Positions 7,656-15,814 of a DNA stretch of 39,879 nt are shown here, in pieces (the stretch's first letter is position 1; each line of letters opens with the position of its first letter). The notes beneath the pieces are model-generated. The model saw nothing but the letters and a program-made list of their open reading frames with translations, did not search any database and was not told the DNA's origin. This DNA is from an uncultured Oscillospiraceae bacterium (GTDB lineage: Bacteria; Bacillota; Clostridia; Oscillospirales; Oscillospiraceae). Where the stretch lies: assembly GCA_934565655.1 (NCBI GenBank), contig CAKTIE010000016.1, positions 1-39,879 on the forward strand. Reading direction: 5' to 3'. Both the position numbers and the translations under genes were made by a program.

Positions 7656-9068
7656 ATGATCAGATTCGGTACCGGCGGATGGCGCGCCATCATCGCCGAC
7701 GGGTTTACCAAGGAGAACATCCGGCTGCTGATGGCGGGCCTGTGCCGCCTGATGGAAAAGGAGGGCCTTTCCGGCGCGGAGATCTGCGTGGGCTATGACC
7801 GGCGCTTCCTGTCCAAGGAATCCGCCCATTGGGCGGTGGAGGTGCTGGCGGGCTACGGCTTCCGCCCCTATGTGATCAACCGCTCCAGCCCCACGCCGCT
7901 GATGATGTTCACGGTGAAGAAGCGGCAGGAGCCCTATGGCATCGCCGTCACCGCCAGCCATAACCCCGCCATCTATAACGGCATCAAGGTGTTTACCGCC
8001 GGCGGCCGGGACGCCGACCAAACGGTGACCGCCCGCATCGAGACGGAGATCGCCGCCCTGACGCCCGCCGAGGTAAAGAGCGTGGACTATGACGCGGCTC
8101 TGGCCCGGGGGCTGATCACCGAGGCCAATCCCATGAACGAGTATCTGGACAGCATCCTGTCCGCCGTAAACGTGGAGGCCATCAAGAACGCCGCCCTGCG
8201 GATCGGCTTTGACCCCATGTACGGCGTCAGCTGGTCCAGTCTCAGCATGCTGCTGACCACCTGCCGGTGCGATCTGGAGATCATCCACGACCGGCATGAC
8301 ACCCTGTTCGGCGGCAAGCTGCCCGCCCCCAATGTGGATACGCTGAAGCCTCTGTCGGCGCTGGTGCTGGATAAGCGCTGCGACCTGGGCATCGCTACCG
8401 ACGGCGACGCCGACCGCCTGGGCGTCATTGATAACGAGGGGCAGTTCATCCATCCCAACAAGCTGCTGGTGCTGCTGTACTACTATCTGGTGAAGTACCG
8501 GGGCTGGCAGGGGCCCTGCGTCCGCAACAACTCCACCAGTCACCTGCTGGATCGCGTGGCGGAGGGGCTGGGCCAGCGGTGCTATGAGGTGCCGGTGGGC
8601 TTCAAATGGGTGTCCACCAAAATGACGGAGACCGACGCCATCATCGGCGGCGAGTCCTCCGGCGGCATGGCGGTGCGGGGCCATATCTCCGGCAAGGACG
8701 GCATCTACGCCGCCGCGCTGCTGGTAGAAATGCTGGCCGTCACCGGCAAGTCGGTGTCGGCGCTGTTTGCCGAGATCGCCGCCCAGTACGGTGCCCCCCA
8801 GTGGGCCGAGGCGGATTTCCGCATGACGCCGGAACACAAGGCCGCCCTGCAGGAGCGGCTGTTCGTAAAGCATGAGGTGCCGGATTTCGGCGCGGCCGTC
8901 GACCGCATCAGCCGGGAGGACGGCTGCAAGGTGTATTTCACCGACGGCAGCTGGGTCATCTGCCGCTTCTCCGGCACGGAGCCGCTGCTGCGCATGGCGG
9001 CCGAGGCGGAGCGGAAGGAGACCGCCGAGGGCTATATCAGAGCGTGGCAGTCCCTGCTGGCGCTGTAA
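7656..9068 (+). CDS. Phosphohexomutase, proposed GlcNAc-1-phosphate mutase
   Basis: The 470-residue protein is of the alpha-D-phosphohexomutase superfamily with all four signatures in order: the phosphoserine loop TASHNP (about residues 99-104), metal loop DGDADR (about 249-254), sugar-binding GGESSGG (about 330-336) and phosphate loop RFSGTEP (about 432-438). It is translationally tied to chbP: AAGGAG lies inside the last codons and the gap is one base. That pairing implies that it turns GlcNAc-1-P, the phosphorylase product, into GlcNAc-6-P. Phosphoglucomutase or phosphomannomutase activity is the alternative. A terminator follows, so chbP and this gene form their own transcript. Confidence 0.8.
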   Translation: MIRFGTGGWRAIIADGFTKENIRLLMAGLCRLMEKEGLSGAEICVGYDRRFLSKESAHWAVEVLAGYGFRPYVINRSSPTPLMMFTVKKRQEPYGIAVTASHNPAIYNGIKVFTAGGRDADQTVTARIETEIAALTPAEVKSVDYDAALARGLITEANPMNEYLDSILSAVNVEAIKNAALRIGFDPMYGVSWSSLSMLLTTCRCDLEIIHDRHDTLFGGKLPAPNVDTLKPLSALVLDKRCDLGIATDGDADRLGVIDNEGQFIHPNKLLVLLYYYLVKYRGWQGPCVRNNSTSHLLDRVAEGLGQRCYEVPVGFKWVSTKMTETDAIIGGESSGGMAVRGHISGKDGIYAAALLVEMLAVTGKSVSALFAEIAAQYGAPQWAEADFRMTPEHKAALQERLFVKHEVPDFGAAVDRISREDGCKVYFTDGSWVICRFSGTEPLLRMAAEAERKETAEGYIRAWQSLLAL

Positions 9069-9075
9069 AACCCGC

Positions 9076-9103
9076 AAAAAGCCACCCGGCAGGGTGGCTT
9101 TTT
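9076..9103 (+). terminator. Terminator after the mutase gene
   Basis: AAAAAGCCACCC pairs with GGGTGGCTTTTT around GGCA, and the right arm ends in the T run. It separates the two enzyme genes from the sensor and transport genes. Confidence 0.85.
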
Positions 9104-9115
9104 CACCGCGGAATA

Positions 9116-9124
9116 TGCTATACT
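9116..9124 (+). promoter_or_regulatory. Extended -10 promoter for the histidine kinase gene
   Basis: TGCTATACT fits an extended -10 and lies 29 bases before the ATG at 9154. No good -35 is present, since that position falls in the preceding terminator. Confidence 0.5.
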
Positions 9125-9153
9125 GAAGAAAAAACAACGTCAGGAGAACGCTT

Positions 9154-10854
9154 ATGCCGAAGAAATCACCGCAAAAAAAGCCCATATCTCTGAAATGGGG
9201 CCTGATGACGGCCATGGTGGCCTGCTGGGTGATCCCCATCGTGACCATCGTGGTGGTGGCGGGCGTTCTGCTGAACCACAGCTATGAGAAGAATCTGCGC
9301 CAGAGCGTGTCGGCCAATGTGGATCACGCCATGGAGCAGACGGCCCTGCGGCTGACCGCCGCCATGGAGGCCTCCAAGGCCGTGTCCTACAACGGCGAGA
9401 TCCGCGAGGCCTATCGGGACTATCAGCTGACCGGCGACCGGCAGGCCCTCTATAACCGGGTCACCGGGTACTTTACCCAGAGCTACTCCCGCGAGGAGTC
9501 CTTCAAGGCCGCCTTTCTGACCTTCAACGACCATCCGGACAAGCTGTACTACTATGCGGATTCCTTCCGGGCCAACGGCTACCAGCGGGCGCAACACTTC
9601 CGCACGGAGGTGCAGCCGGAGGTCTCGGAGCTGCTGGAAACGGTGGACACCGGCATCTATTTCATGGAGAACGAGGGCGAGCTGTATATGACCCGCAATC
9701 TACTGGATAACGCCTTTCAGCCCTATGCCCAGCTGACGCTGCTGTGCGATATGGACACGGTTTTCCAGCCGTTTTCCACCCTGACCGCCGACTCGCAGGT
9801 GGATGTGACGCTGGACGATGTGACTTTCCGTCTGTCGGAGCAGACGGACGCTGCCGGAACGGACGAGCACGAGATCCTGACGGACTACGCCCTGGATTTC
9901 GGCGGCCACACCCTTTCCGTGACGGTGACGGCCCGCGAGCTGGGCCTTTGGGGCGCTATGCCGGGCCTGCGCTGGGCGGTGGTGCTGGTGCTGCTGCTGG
10001 GCGCGCCGCTGCTGGGCGGCATGGTGCTGCTGTTTTACCGCTTTGTGACCCAGCCGGTAGAGACGCTGGTGGACGCCGCGGGGCGCGTGGAGGGCGGCCA
10101 GCGGGGCTATCTGATCGAGACCACCGCCCGCAGCGCGGAATTCCAGAAGCTGTACAGCCATTTCAACTCCATGTCGCTGGAGCTGCAGCGGCAGTTCGAG
10201 CGCCTGTACCGGGAGCAGCAGGCCCTGCAGGAGGCCCGGATCAAGGCGCTGCAATCCCAGATCAACCCCCATTTTCTCAATAACACGCTGGAGGTCATCA
10301 GCTGGGAGGCACGGCTGGCGGAAAACGACCGGGTCTGCGCCATGACGGAGGCGCTGGCCACCATGCTGGACGCGGCCCTTGACCGGGACGGCCGGGGCAT
10401 GGCGTCGCTGAAGCAGGAGCTGGGCTATGTGGACGCCTATCTCTATATCATCGGCCAGCGATTGGGGCCGAAGCTGACCGTGGCCAAGGAGGTGGACGAC
10501 AGTCTGCTGGATCAGGTGATCCCCCGGCTCATCCTGCAGCCCATCGTGGAGAACGCGGTGGAGCACGACCTGACGCCCCGGCACGGCGGCCGTCTGACGC
10601 TGCGGGTGCGGCGGCAGGAGGATGCGCTGCTGCTGGAGGTGGAGCACGACGGCACCATCAGCCCGGAGGATCAGAAGCGGCTGGAGGCTCTGCTGTCCGG
10701 TACGCCGGAGCCTGCCGCCGGCGGCAAGGTGGGCCTGCGGAACGTGCGGGAGCGTTTGACCCTGCTGTATGGCGACCGGGCGGCGCTGAGCATACGGCAG
10801 AACACAGGCGGAAGCATCATGGCCTGCATCCGCCTGCCGCTGGAGCGGCGGTAG
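9154..10854 (+). CDS. Membrane sensor histidine kinase, YesM/LytS type
   Basis: The 566-residue protein has a first membrane segment at about 17-41, an extracytoplasmic sensor region of roughly 230 residues, a second membrane segment at about 272-297, a HAMP-like region, then a His_kinase domain with QINPHFLNN and phospho-acceptor His373. The ATP-binding domain shows the N box PIVENAVEH and G box GLRNVRERL. Kinases of this class usually pair with AraC-type response regulators and sense sugars, commonly beside an ABC sugar transporter. The partner regulator is at 14250, after the transporter genes. AGGAG lies seven bases before the ATG. Sensing of chitobiose or the loaded binding protein is inferred. 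Confidence 0.85.
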   Translation: MPKKSPQKKPISLKWGLMTAMVACWVIPIVTIVVVAGVLLNHSYEKNLRQSVSANVDHAMEQTALRLTAAMEASKAVSYNGEIREAYRDYQLTGDRQALYNRVTGYFTQSYSREESFKAAFLTFNDHPDKLYYYADSFRANGYQRAQHFRTEVQPEVSELLETVDTGIYFMENEGELYMTRNLLDNAFQPYAQLTLLCDMDTVFQPFSTLTADSQVDVTLDDVTFRLSEQTDAAGTDEHEILTDYALDFGGHTLSVTVTARELGLWGAMPGLRWAVVLVLLLGAPLLGGMVLLFYRFVTQPVETLVDAAGRVEGGQRGYLIETTARSAEFQKLYSHFNSMSLELQRQFERLYREQQALQEARIKALQSQINPHFLNNTLEVISWEARLAENDRVCAMTEALATMLDAALDRDGRGMASLKQELGYVDAYLYIIGQRLGPKLTVAKEVDDSLLDQVIPRLILQPIVENAVEHDLTPRHGGRLTLRVRRQEDALLLEVEHDGTISPEDQKRLEALLSGTPEPAAGGKVGLRNVRERLTLLYGDRAALSIRQNTGGSIMACIRLPLERR

Positions 10855-10864
10855 CTGTCCGGTT

Positions 10865-10881
10865 TTGCACAAATTGCGCAA
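10865..10881 (+). promoter_or_regulatory. Paired TTGC(A/G)CAA motifs upstream of the binding-protein gene
   Basis: TTGCACAA (10865-10872) and TTGCGCAA (10874-10881) are separated by one base, about 60 bases before the -10 box at 10935. The position suits an activator such as the response regulator at 14250. No experimental motif is known to me for this regulator. Confidence 0.3.
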
Positions 10882-10912
10882 GGACGGGCAAGAAACGGCA
10901 AGCGCAGGTCTT

Positions 10913-10967
10913 ATGCAAATTCACCTGCATACGCTATAATTAGTATCGTGACATGGGAAAATGTCAC
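10913..10967 (+). promoter_or_regulatory. Promoter with two inverted repeats ahead of the sugar-binding-protein gene
   Basis: TATAAT at 10935-10940 is a perfect -10, but the -35 position is poor. That position lies in the inverted repeat ATGCA-N8-TGCAT (10913-10930). Downstream of the start point a second inverted repeat, GTGACAT-N6-ATGTCAC (10948-10967), could be an operator or a leader hairpin. This layout suits a regulated, activatable promoter for the transporter genes. Confidence 0.5.
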
Positions 10968-10993
10968 AAATCAAGAATAGGGAGAAATGAACT

Positions 10994-12289
10994 ATGAAAA
11001 AGTTTTTGGCAATGCTTCTGGCATTGGTCATGGTGCTGAGCCTCGTCGCCTGCGGCGGCCAGAACGGCAATGACAGCCAGAACACCGACGGCGCGTCCGT
11101 CACCCTAAACGTTGTCACCTCCTACGGCGGCGACGACGGCAACCGCAAGAATTTTGAAAACGCTGTGGCCGCTTATGAGGAAGCCACCGGCAACAAGGTC
11201 AACGACGGCTCCGCCACCTCCAACGAGGAGTGGAAGGCCAAGGTGCTGACCGACTTTGAGACCGGCTCCGAGCCTGACGTGCTGTTCTTCTTCACCAACG
11301 CCGATGCCGAGCCCTTCATCACCGCCAACAAGGTGGTCTCCATCGACGAGATCCGCGCCGAGTACCCCGACTATGCCGCCAACATGAAGGACAGCATGAT
11401 GGCCACCGCCGCTGACGGCAAGCACTACTCCGTGCCCTCCTCCGGCTTCTGGGAGAACATGTTCGTCAACAAGACCGTGCTGGAGGCCTGCGGCGTTGCC
11501 ATGCCCGGCCCCGACTACACCTGGGATCAGTTCCTGGCCGACTGCCAGACCATTCTGGACAACGGCTATACCCCCATCGCCTGCTCTCTGTTTGAGGTGC
11601 CTCACTACTGGTTCGAGTTCGCCGTTATGAACAACGGCACCATGGCCAGCCAGCTGGATATCCCCACCGTGGACGCTGACGGCAAGCTGGACGCCGTGGG
11701 CGAGAAGTGGGTGGCTGCTCTGAACGATCTGAAGGATCTGTATGAGCGCGGCTACTTCCCCAAGAACACCCTGACCGCCAGCGACGCTGAGACCGTCGCC
11801 ATGTTCGGTGAGGGCGAGGCTGCCTTCCTGATCGACGGCTCCTGGAAGGTGGGTTACTTCTCCGAGAATCACGCCGACGAACTGGATAACTACTCCGTGT
11901 CCTTCGTCCCCGCCAAGGGCGAGCGCAAGGCCACCGAGGCCATCGGCGGCATCTCCATGGGCTACTTCATCACCCGCAAGGCGTGGGACGATCCCGCCAA
12001 GCGTGAGGCTGCCGTGAAGTTCGTGGAGACCCTGACCTCCGACGAGACCCTGAGCACCTTCGTGACCACCGAGGTCACCGCTCTGGTGAACGGCGCCAAG
12101 CCCGCCGGTCTGAACGCCCTGCAGCAGACTGCCGCGGACGTGAACGCCCAGATCACCGGCGTGATCGGTGCGGTTCAGGATACCATCACCGGCGAGGCCA
12201 AGGCTGACCTGTTCGGCAACATCCAGAAGGTCGTTTCCGGCCAGATGACCGCCGAGGAGGCCGTCGCCTCCGCCATCGCGCTGAACTGA
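10994..12289 (+). CDS. ABC sugar-binding lipoprotein, proposed diacetylchitobiose receptor
   Basis: The 431-residue extracellular binding protein of solute-binding family 1 opens with a lipoprotein signal; the lipobox LVAC puts the lipidated Cys at 20. The mature part shows typical sugar-binding motifs, such as EEWKAKVLTDFETG and PDVLFFFTNAD near the start and GEAAFLIDGSW in the second lobe. Codon use is strongly biased to C-ending codons, more than its neighbours, in line with high expression. The two permease genes follow after a stable hairpin. The ligand is inferred from the chbP and nagAB context. GGGAG lies nine bases before the ATG. Confidence 0.85.
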   Translation: MKKFLAMLLALVMVLSLVACGGQNGNDSQNTDGASVTLNVVTSYGGDDGNRKNFENAVAAYEEATGNKVNDGSATSNEEWKAKVLTDFETGSEPDVLFFFTNADAEPFITANKVVSIDEIRAEYPDYAANMKDSMMATAADGKHYSVPSSGFWENMFVNKTVLEACGVAMPGPDYTWDQFLADCQTILDNGYTPIACSLFEVPHYWFEFAVMNNGTMASQLDIPTVDADGKLDAVGEKWVAALNDLKDLYERGYFPKNTLTASDAETVAMFGEGEAAFLIDGSWKVGYFSENHADELDNYSVSFVPAKGERKATEAIGGISMGYFITRKAWDDPAKREAAVKFVETLTSDETLSTFVTTEVTALVNGAKPAGLNALQQTAADVNAQITGVIGAVQDTITGEAKADLFGNIQKVVSGQMTAEEAVASAIALN

Positions 12290-12321
12290 ACGCGCTTTCG
12301 TACTTAATGACCGATCCGGCT

Positions 12322-12352
12322 GTGAGGGCTGCTGCGTAGCAGCAGCCCTCAC
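12322..12352 (+). promoter_or_regulatory. Intercistronic hairpin after the binding-protein gene
   Basis: GTGAGGGCTGCTGC (12322-12335) pairs perfectly with 12339-12352 over 14 bases with a three-base loop, and no T run follows. It is probably an RNA-stabilising or partial-termination element that keeps the binding protein more abundant than the permeases. Confidence 0.6.
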
Positions 12353-12401
12353 GCTATCTCCACGCACTACCCCCAACCACCCCTGAGAGGACGGTGTACC
12401 C

Positions 12402-13328
12402 ATGCTTTCCACCATCTACAAGCGCAAAACACCGCTGCTGGTCTTTCTGGTGCCGGCCTTCCTGTTCCTTGCGGTGTATCTCTACTATCCCTTCATTCAG
12501 AACATCATCAATACCTTCCTGAACATCAGCGGCCTCGGCCGCGCGGCGGAGGGCGTCAACACCCCGTGGTATGAGAACTACCAGCGGCTGCTGAGCGATC
12601 CCAATATGCGCACGGCGCTGAAGAACACGGCCCTGATGATCGTATGCACCGTGGTGATCCAGGTGGGCGTGGCGCTGATCCTTGCCCTGCTGGTGGACAC
12701 CATCCGCGTGGGCGCCCAGGTGTTCCGCACGGTGTATTTCTTTCCCATCGTCATTTCCGCCACGGCGCTGGGCCTGCTGTTCAACCTGATCTTCCTGTAT
12801 AAGGGCGGCATGGTGAACCAGCTGCTGCTGGCGTTGGGCAAGCTGCCCTATGAGGTCAAGCCAAACGGCAAAATGATCGTGGACTGGCTGGACTGGAAGG
12901 ATCAGGCGCACTATCTGTTCACCATGTTCCTGCCGGTCATGTGGCAGTATGTGGGCTTTTACTTCGTCATTATCGTCACGGGCCTGAACAACATTCCCCA
13001 GGAGCTGTACGAGGCGGCGGCGCTGGACGGCGCCAGCGGCTGGAAGCGGACGAAATACGTCACGCTGCCCATGCTGCGCAACGTGCTGTGTACCTGTGTG
13101 GTGCTGGCGGTCACCGGCGCGCTGAAGGTGTTCGACCTGCCGTGGGTCATGTTTGGCGCCGGTATGCCGGAGAATATGGGCTGGCTGACAGGCACCTATA
13201 TGTACGACCAGACCTTCAACAAGATGAACGTGGACTATGGCTCCACCATCGCCGTGTTCATCGTGGTGCTGGGCGTGGTGCTGTCCAACGTGGTGAACCG
13301 GCTGTTCCGCCAGTCGGACGACATTTAA
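12402..13328 (+). CDS. ABC sugar permease, MalF/UgpA type
   Basis: This 308-residue membrane protein has about six helices, the first at about 12-32 (TPLLVFLVPAFLFLAVYLYY). The ATPase-contact EAA loop reads EAAALDGASGWKR (about 204-216) followed by KYVTLP. It forms the channel with the next gene. An AGGA-containing ribosome site lies upstream. No ATP-binding subunit is encoded anywhere in this locus, so a shared ATPase of the MsmK/MsiK type from elsewhere is expected. Confidence 0.85.
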   Translation: MLSTIYKRKTPLLVFLVPAFLFLAVYLYYPFIQNIINTFLNISGLGRAAEGVNTPWYENYQRLLSDPNMRTALKNTALMIVCTVVIQVGVALILALLVDTIRVGAQVFRTVYFFPIVISATALGLLFNLIFLYKGGMVNQLLLALGKLPYEVKPNGKMIVDWLDWKDQAHYLFTMFLPVMWQYVGFYFVIIVTGLNNIPQELYEAAALDGASGWKRTKYVTLPMLRNVLCTCVVLAVTGALKVFDLPWVMFGAGMPENMGWLTGTYMYDQTFNKMNVDYGSTIAVFIVVLGVVLSNVVNRLFRQSDDI

Positions 13329-13340
13329 GGAGGCCGCCCT

Positions 13341-14198
13341 ATGAAAATGAAACGACCGTCGCTGTCCAGGGTCATCACCTATGTGGTGCTGTGCCTGTGG
13401 GGCCTGACGACCATATATCCCTTTCTCTGGGTGATCCTGAACTCCTTCCGCAAGAAGGGCCTGATCCTCAGCGATTCCTTCTCCCTGCCGGTGGGCGACG
13501 CCTTCACCTGGGAGAACTATCTTACCGCGTGGGAGCGGTCCGATTTCAAGAATGCCTATCTCAACAGCTTCGTCATTTCCGGCAGCGTCACCATCATGGT
13601 GGTGCTGCTGGCGGGACTGGCGGCCTACGGCCTTGTGCGCTACCGCTTCCGCCTGCGGAAGCTGCTGTACGGCCTTATCATGGCGGGCATGATGTTCCCG
13701 GTGTTTTCCACCATCATTCCCGTGTTCCGGATGGAGGTCATGATGGGCATCGCCGGCAGCGGAAACCGCTGGCTCAGCCTGTTGGCGGTGATCCTGCCCC
13801 AGATCGCGGGCAACCTGTGCTTTGCCATCATCGTGCTGATGGGCTTTATCCAGTCGGTGCCCATCGACCTGGAGGAGAGTGCCTATCTGGACGGCTGCAA
13901 TGTATTCCAGATCTATTTCCACATCATCATTCCCGCGGCGAAGTCCTCCTTTGCCACGGTGGCCATCTTCGCCTTCCTGTGGAGCTACAACGACCTGTTC
14001 ACCCAGTCCTTTTTCCTGCGCTATCCCCAGGAGCGGGCCATCACGGGCCTGCTCAACGAGATCAGCTCCCAGGCCGGCGTCAACTACGGTCTGATGGCCG
14101 CCTCGGTGGTGCTGGTGGTGATCCCGGTGCTGATCGTCTATGTCCTGCTGCAGAAGCACATCGTCAAGGGCCTGACGGCGGGCGCCGTCAAAGGCTGA
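13341..14198 (+). CDS. ABC sugar permease, MalG/UgpE type
   Basis: The second channel subunit has 285 residues and six predicted helices, the first at about 9-30. The EAA loop reads EESAYLDGCNVFQIY (about 177-191) followed by FHIIIP. It starts 12 bases after the first permease with GGAGG seven bases before the ATG, so the pair is co-translated. A promoter for the response regulator lies just after the stop, with no terminator between. Confidence 0.85.
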   Translation: MKMKRPSLSRVITYVVLCLWGLTTIYPFLWVILNSFRKKGLILSDSFSLPVGDAFTWENYLTAWERSDFKNAYLNSFVISGSVTIMVVLLAGLAAYGLVRYRFRLRKLLYGLIMAGMMFPVFSTIIPVFRMEVMMGIAGSGNRWLSLLAVILPQIAGNLCFAIIVLMGFIQSVPIDLEESAYLDGCNVFQIYFHIIIPAAKSSFATVAIFAFLWSYNDLFTQSFFLRYPQERAITGLLNEISSQAGVNYGLMAASVVLVVIPVLIVYVLLQKHIVKGLTAGAVKG

Positions 14199-14200
14199 CG

Positions 14201-14229
14201 TTGCATTTTTCTCCGCCTTGGTGTATGAT
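14201..14229 (+). promoter_or_regulatory. Promoter for the response regulator gene
   Basis: TTGCAT (14201-14206), a 17-base spacer and TATGAT (14224-14229). It gives the regulator its own transcript in addition to read-through from the transporter genes. Confidence 0.6.
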
Positions 14230-14249
14230 AGCGGAAAGGGAGTGAGCCT

Positions 14250-14996
14250 ATGTACCGTGTCGTGCTGATCGACGATGAAAGCATTATCGTGGAGGGCCTG
14301 CGCCGGGTGGTAAAATGGGCGGACTACGGCTGCCAGGTGGTGGGAACCGCCGAGGATGGCCAATCCGGCGCGGCGCTGATCCGCCAGCTGCGGCCCCATA
14401 TGCTCTTTACCGATATCCGGATGCCCGGTGAGGACGGCCTGACCATGCTGGCGGGCCTGCGCAGCGAGTTTCCGGACATGCAGGTGACGGTGCTGACCGG
14501 TTACCGGGATTTCTCCTATGCTCAGGAGGCGATCCGCCTTGGCGTGACGCGGTTCCTGCTGAAGCCCTCGAAGATGGACGAGATCCACGAGGCGCTGGCG
14601 GCCATGAAGGCCCATCTGGATCAGCTTCCGCCGGAGGAGACCGCGGAGGCGGAGGAGTCGGAGAGCCAGCAGCAGGCCGGAAACTTTCTGGTGAAGCAGG
14701 CCGTCGCTTACATTCAGGAGCATTACCGGGAGAAGATATCCCTGCAGGAGGTGGCCGACCGGTGCTACATCTCCCAATGGCACCTTTCCAAGCAGCTGAA
14801 CCGCTATGCCGGCAAAAGCTTTTATGACATTTTGAATTCCGTGCGTATCCGGGCGACCTGCGACCTGCTGGCCGACCCCAGCCTGAAGATCGGCGAGATC
14901 AGCGAGCTGGTGGGATACGCCGATGTGGCGCACTTTGCCCGCACCTTCAAAAAGCTGGAGGGCATCAGCGCCAATGAGTACCGCAACCGATTATGA
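14250..14996 (+). CDS. AraC-type response regulator (YesN class)
   Basis: The 248-residue protein has a receiver domain (1-120) with acidic pair D8-D9, phospho-acceptor D55 in LFTDIRMPG and the late Lys in FLLKP. An acidic linker (about 127-143, with PPEETAEAEESES) leads to an AraC DNA-binding domain with two helix-turn-helix units (ISLQEVADRCYISQWHLSK and KIGEISELVGYADVAHFAR). It is the expected partner of the YesM-type kinase at 9154. The probable targets are the transporter and chbP promoters. A GGGAG ribosome site is present. Confidence 0.85.
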   Translation: MYRVVLIDDESIIVEGLRRVVKWADYGCQVVGTAEDGQSGAALIRQLRPHMLFTDIRMPGEDGLTMLAGLRSEFPDMQVTVLTGYRDFSYAQEAIRLGVTRFLLKPSKMDEIHEALAAMKAHLDQLPPEETAEAEESESQQQAGNFLVKQAVAYIQEHYREKISLQEVADRCYISQWHLSKQLNRYAGKSFYDILNSVRIRATCDLLADPSLKIGEISELVGYADVAHFARTFKKLEGISANEYRNRL

Positions 14997-15006
14997 GCTG
15001 AGGTGC

Positions 15007-15041
15007 GCAGCGTCCGTGCCGCGGGCGCTGCGGGCTTTTTT
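15007..15041 (+). terminator. Probable terminator or attenuator before nagB
   Basis: GCAGCG (15007-15012) pairs with CGCTGC (15026-15031), and an inner CCG/CGG pair extends the stem. GGGC then separates it from six T (15036-15041). The nagB ribosome site follows at once, so some read-through or an unseen promoter is needed for nagB expression. Confidence 0.5.
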
Positions 15042-15059
15042 CGCAAAAGGAGGCAAATC

Positions 15060-15812
15060 ATGCTGCACTTGAAGATATTGAAGGCGGAGACCGCCGCGGA
15101 GGTGGGCCGTCTGGCGGCGGATCAGTTTCAGGAGGTCATGGCCGCCAAGCCCGCCTGCGTGCTGGGCCTGGCCACCGGCTCCACCCCCGTTCCCCTGTAC
15201 CGCGAGCTGGCGGCGCGGGAGAAGGCGGGCCTTCTGGACTTTACCCGCGTGCGGTCGGTGAATCTGGACGAGTATAAGGGCCTTGCTCCCGACCATCCCC
15301 AGAGCTACCGGCACTTTATGCAGGAGAACCTGTTTGACCACATCGCCATCCGTCCGGAGAATACCCTGGTGCCGGATGGCCTGACGCAGGATGTGGACGC
15401 CATGTGCATGGCCTATGAGCGGGCCATCGAGGATTGGGGCGGCATAGACCTACAGCTGCTGGGCCTTGGCCACGACGGCCACATCGGCTTCAACGAGCCC
15501 TGTGACCATTTTCCCAGCTGGACCCATGAGATGGCGCTGACGGAGACCACCCGCCGGGCCAACGCCCGCTTCTTCGCCAGCGAGGCGGAGGTGCCCGCAG
15601 CGGCCTATACCATGGGCGTGGGTACGGTGATGGCGGCCCGCCGGGTACTGATGCTGGTGACCGGTGCGGACAAGGCGGAGATCCTGCGCAAAGCCTTCTT
15701 CGGCCCGGTGACGCCGTGGGTGCCCGCCTCCATCCTGCAATTCCACCCCGATGTAACGCTGATCTGTGACCGGGCCGCGTGGGACGGCGCCGGTATGGGA
15801 AAGGAAGTCTGA
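15060..15812 (+). CDS. nagB: Glucosamine-6-phosphate deaminase
   Basis: The 250-residue cytoplasmic enzyme converts glucosamine-6-P to fructose-6-P and ammonia, the last step of GlcNAc catabolism. Motifs match NagB: LATGSTPVPLY (37-47), NLDEYKGL with D70 and E71, and LGHDGHIGFNEP (136-147) containing D139, H141 and E146, which correspond to the E. coli catalytic residues D141, H143 and E148. The chosen ATG follows AGGAGG by six bases. The ROK gene begins three bases after its stop, with its ribosome site in the nagB end. Confidence 0.92.
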   Translation: MLHLKILKAETAAEVGRLAADQFQEVMAAKPACVLGLATGSTPVPLYRELAAREKAGLLDFTRVRSVNLDEYKGLAPDHPQSYRHFMQENLFDHIAIRPENTLVPDGLTQDVDAMCMAYERAIEDWGGIDLQLLGLGHDGHIGFNEPCDHFPSWTHEMALTETTRRANARFFASEAEVPAAAYTMGVGTVMAARRVLMLVTGADKAEILRKAFFGPVTPWVPASILQFHPDVTLICDRAAWDGAGMGKEV

Positions 15813-15814
15813 AC

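Noticed and set aside
12322..12352. Hairpin after the sugar-binding-protein gene as a full terminator
   Set aside because: No T run follows and the permeases downstream lack another promoter.
12354..14933. Minus-strand open frame of about 859 codons opposite the permeases and response regulator
   Set aside because: Its product is His/Gln/Arg-rich without domains, and the plus-strand genes are well supported. It is a GC shadow.
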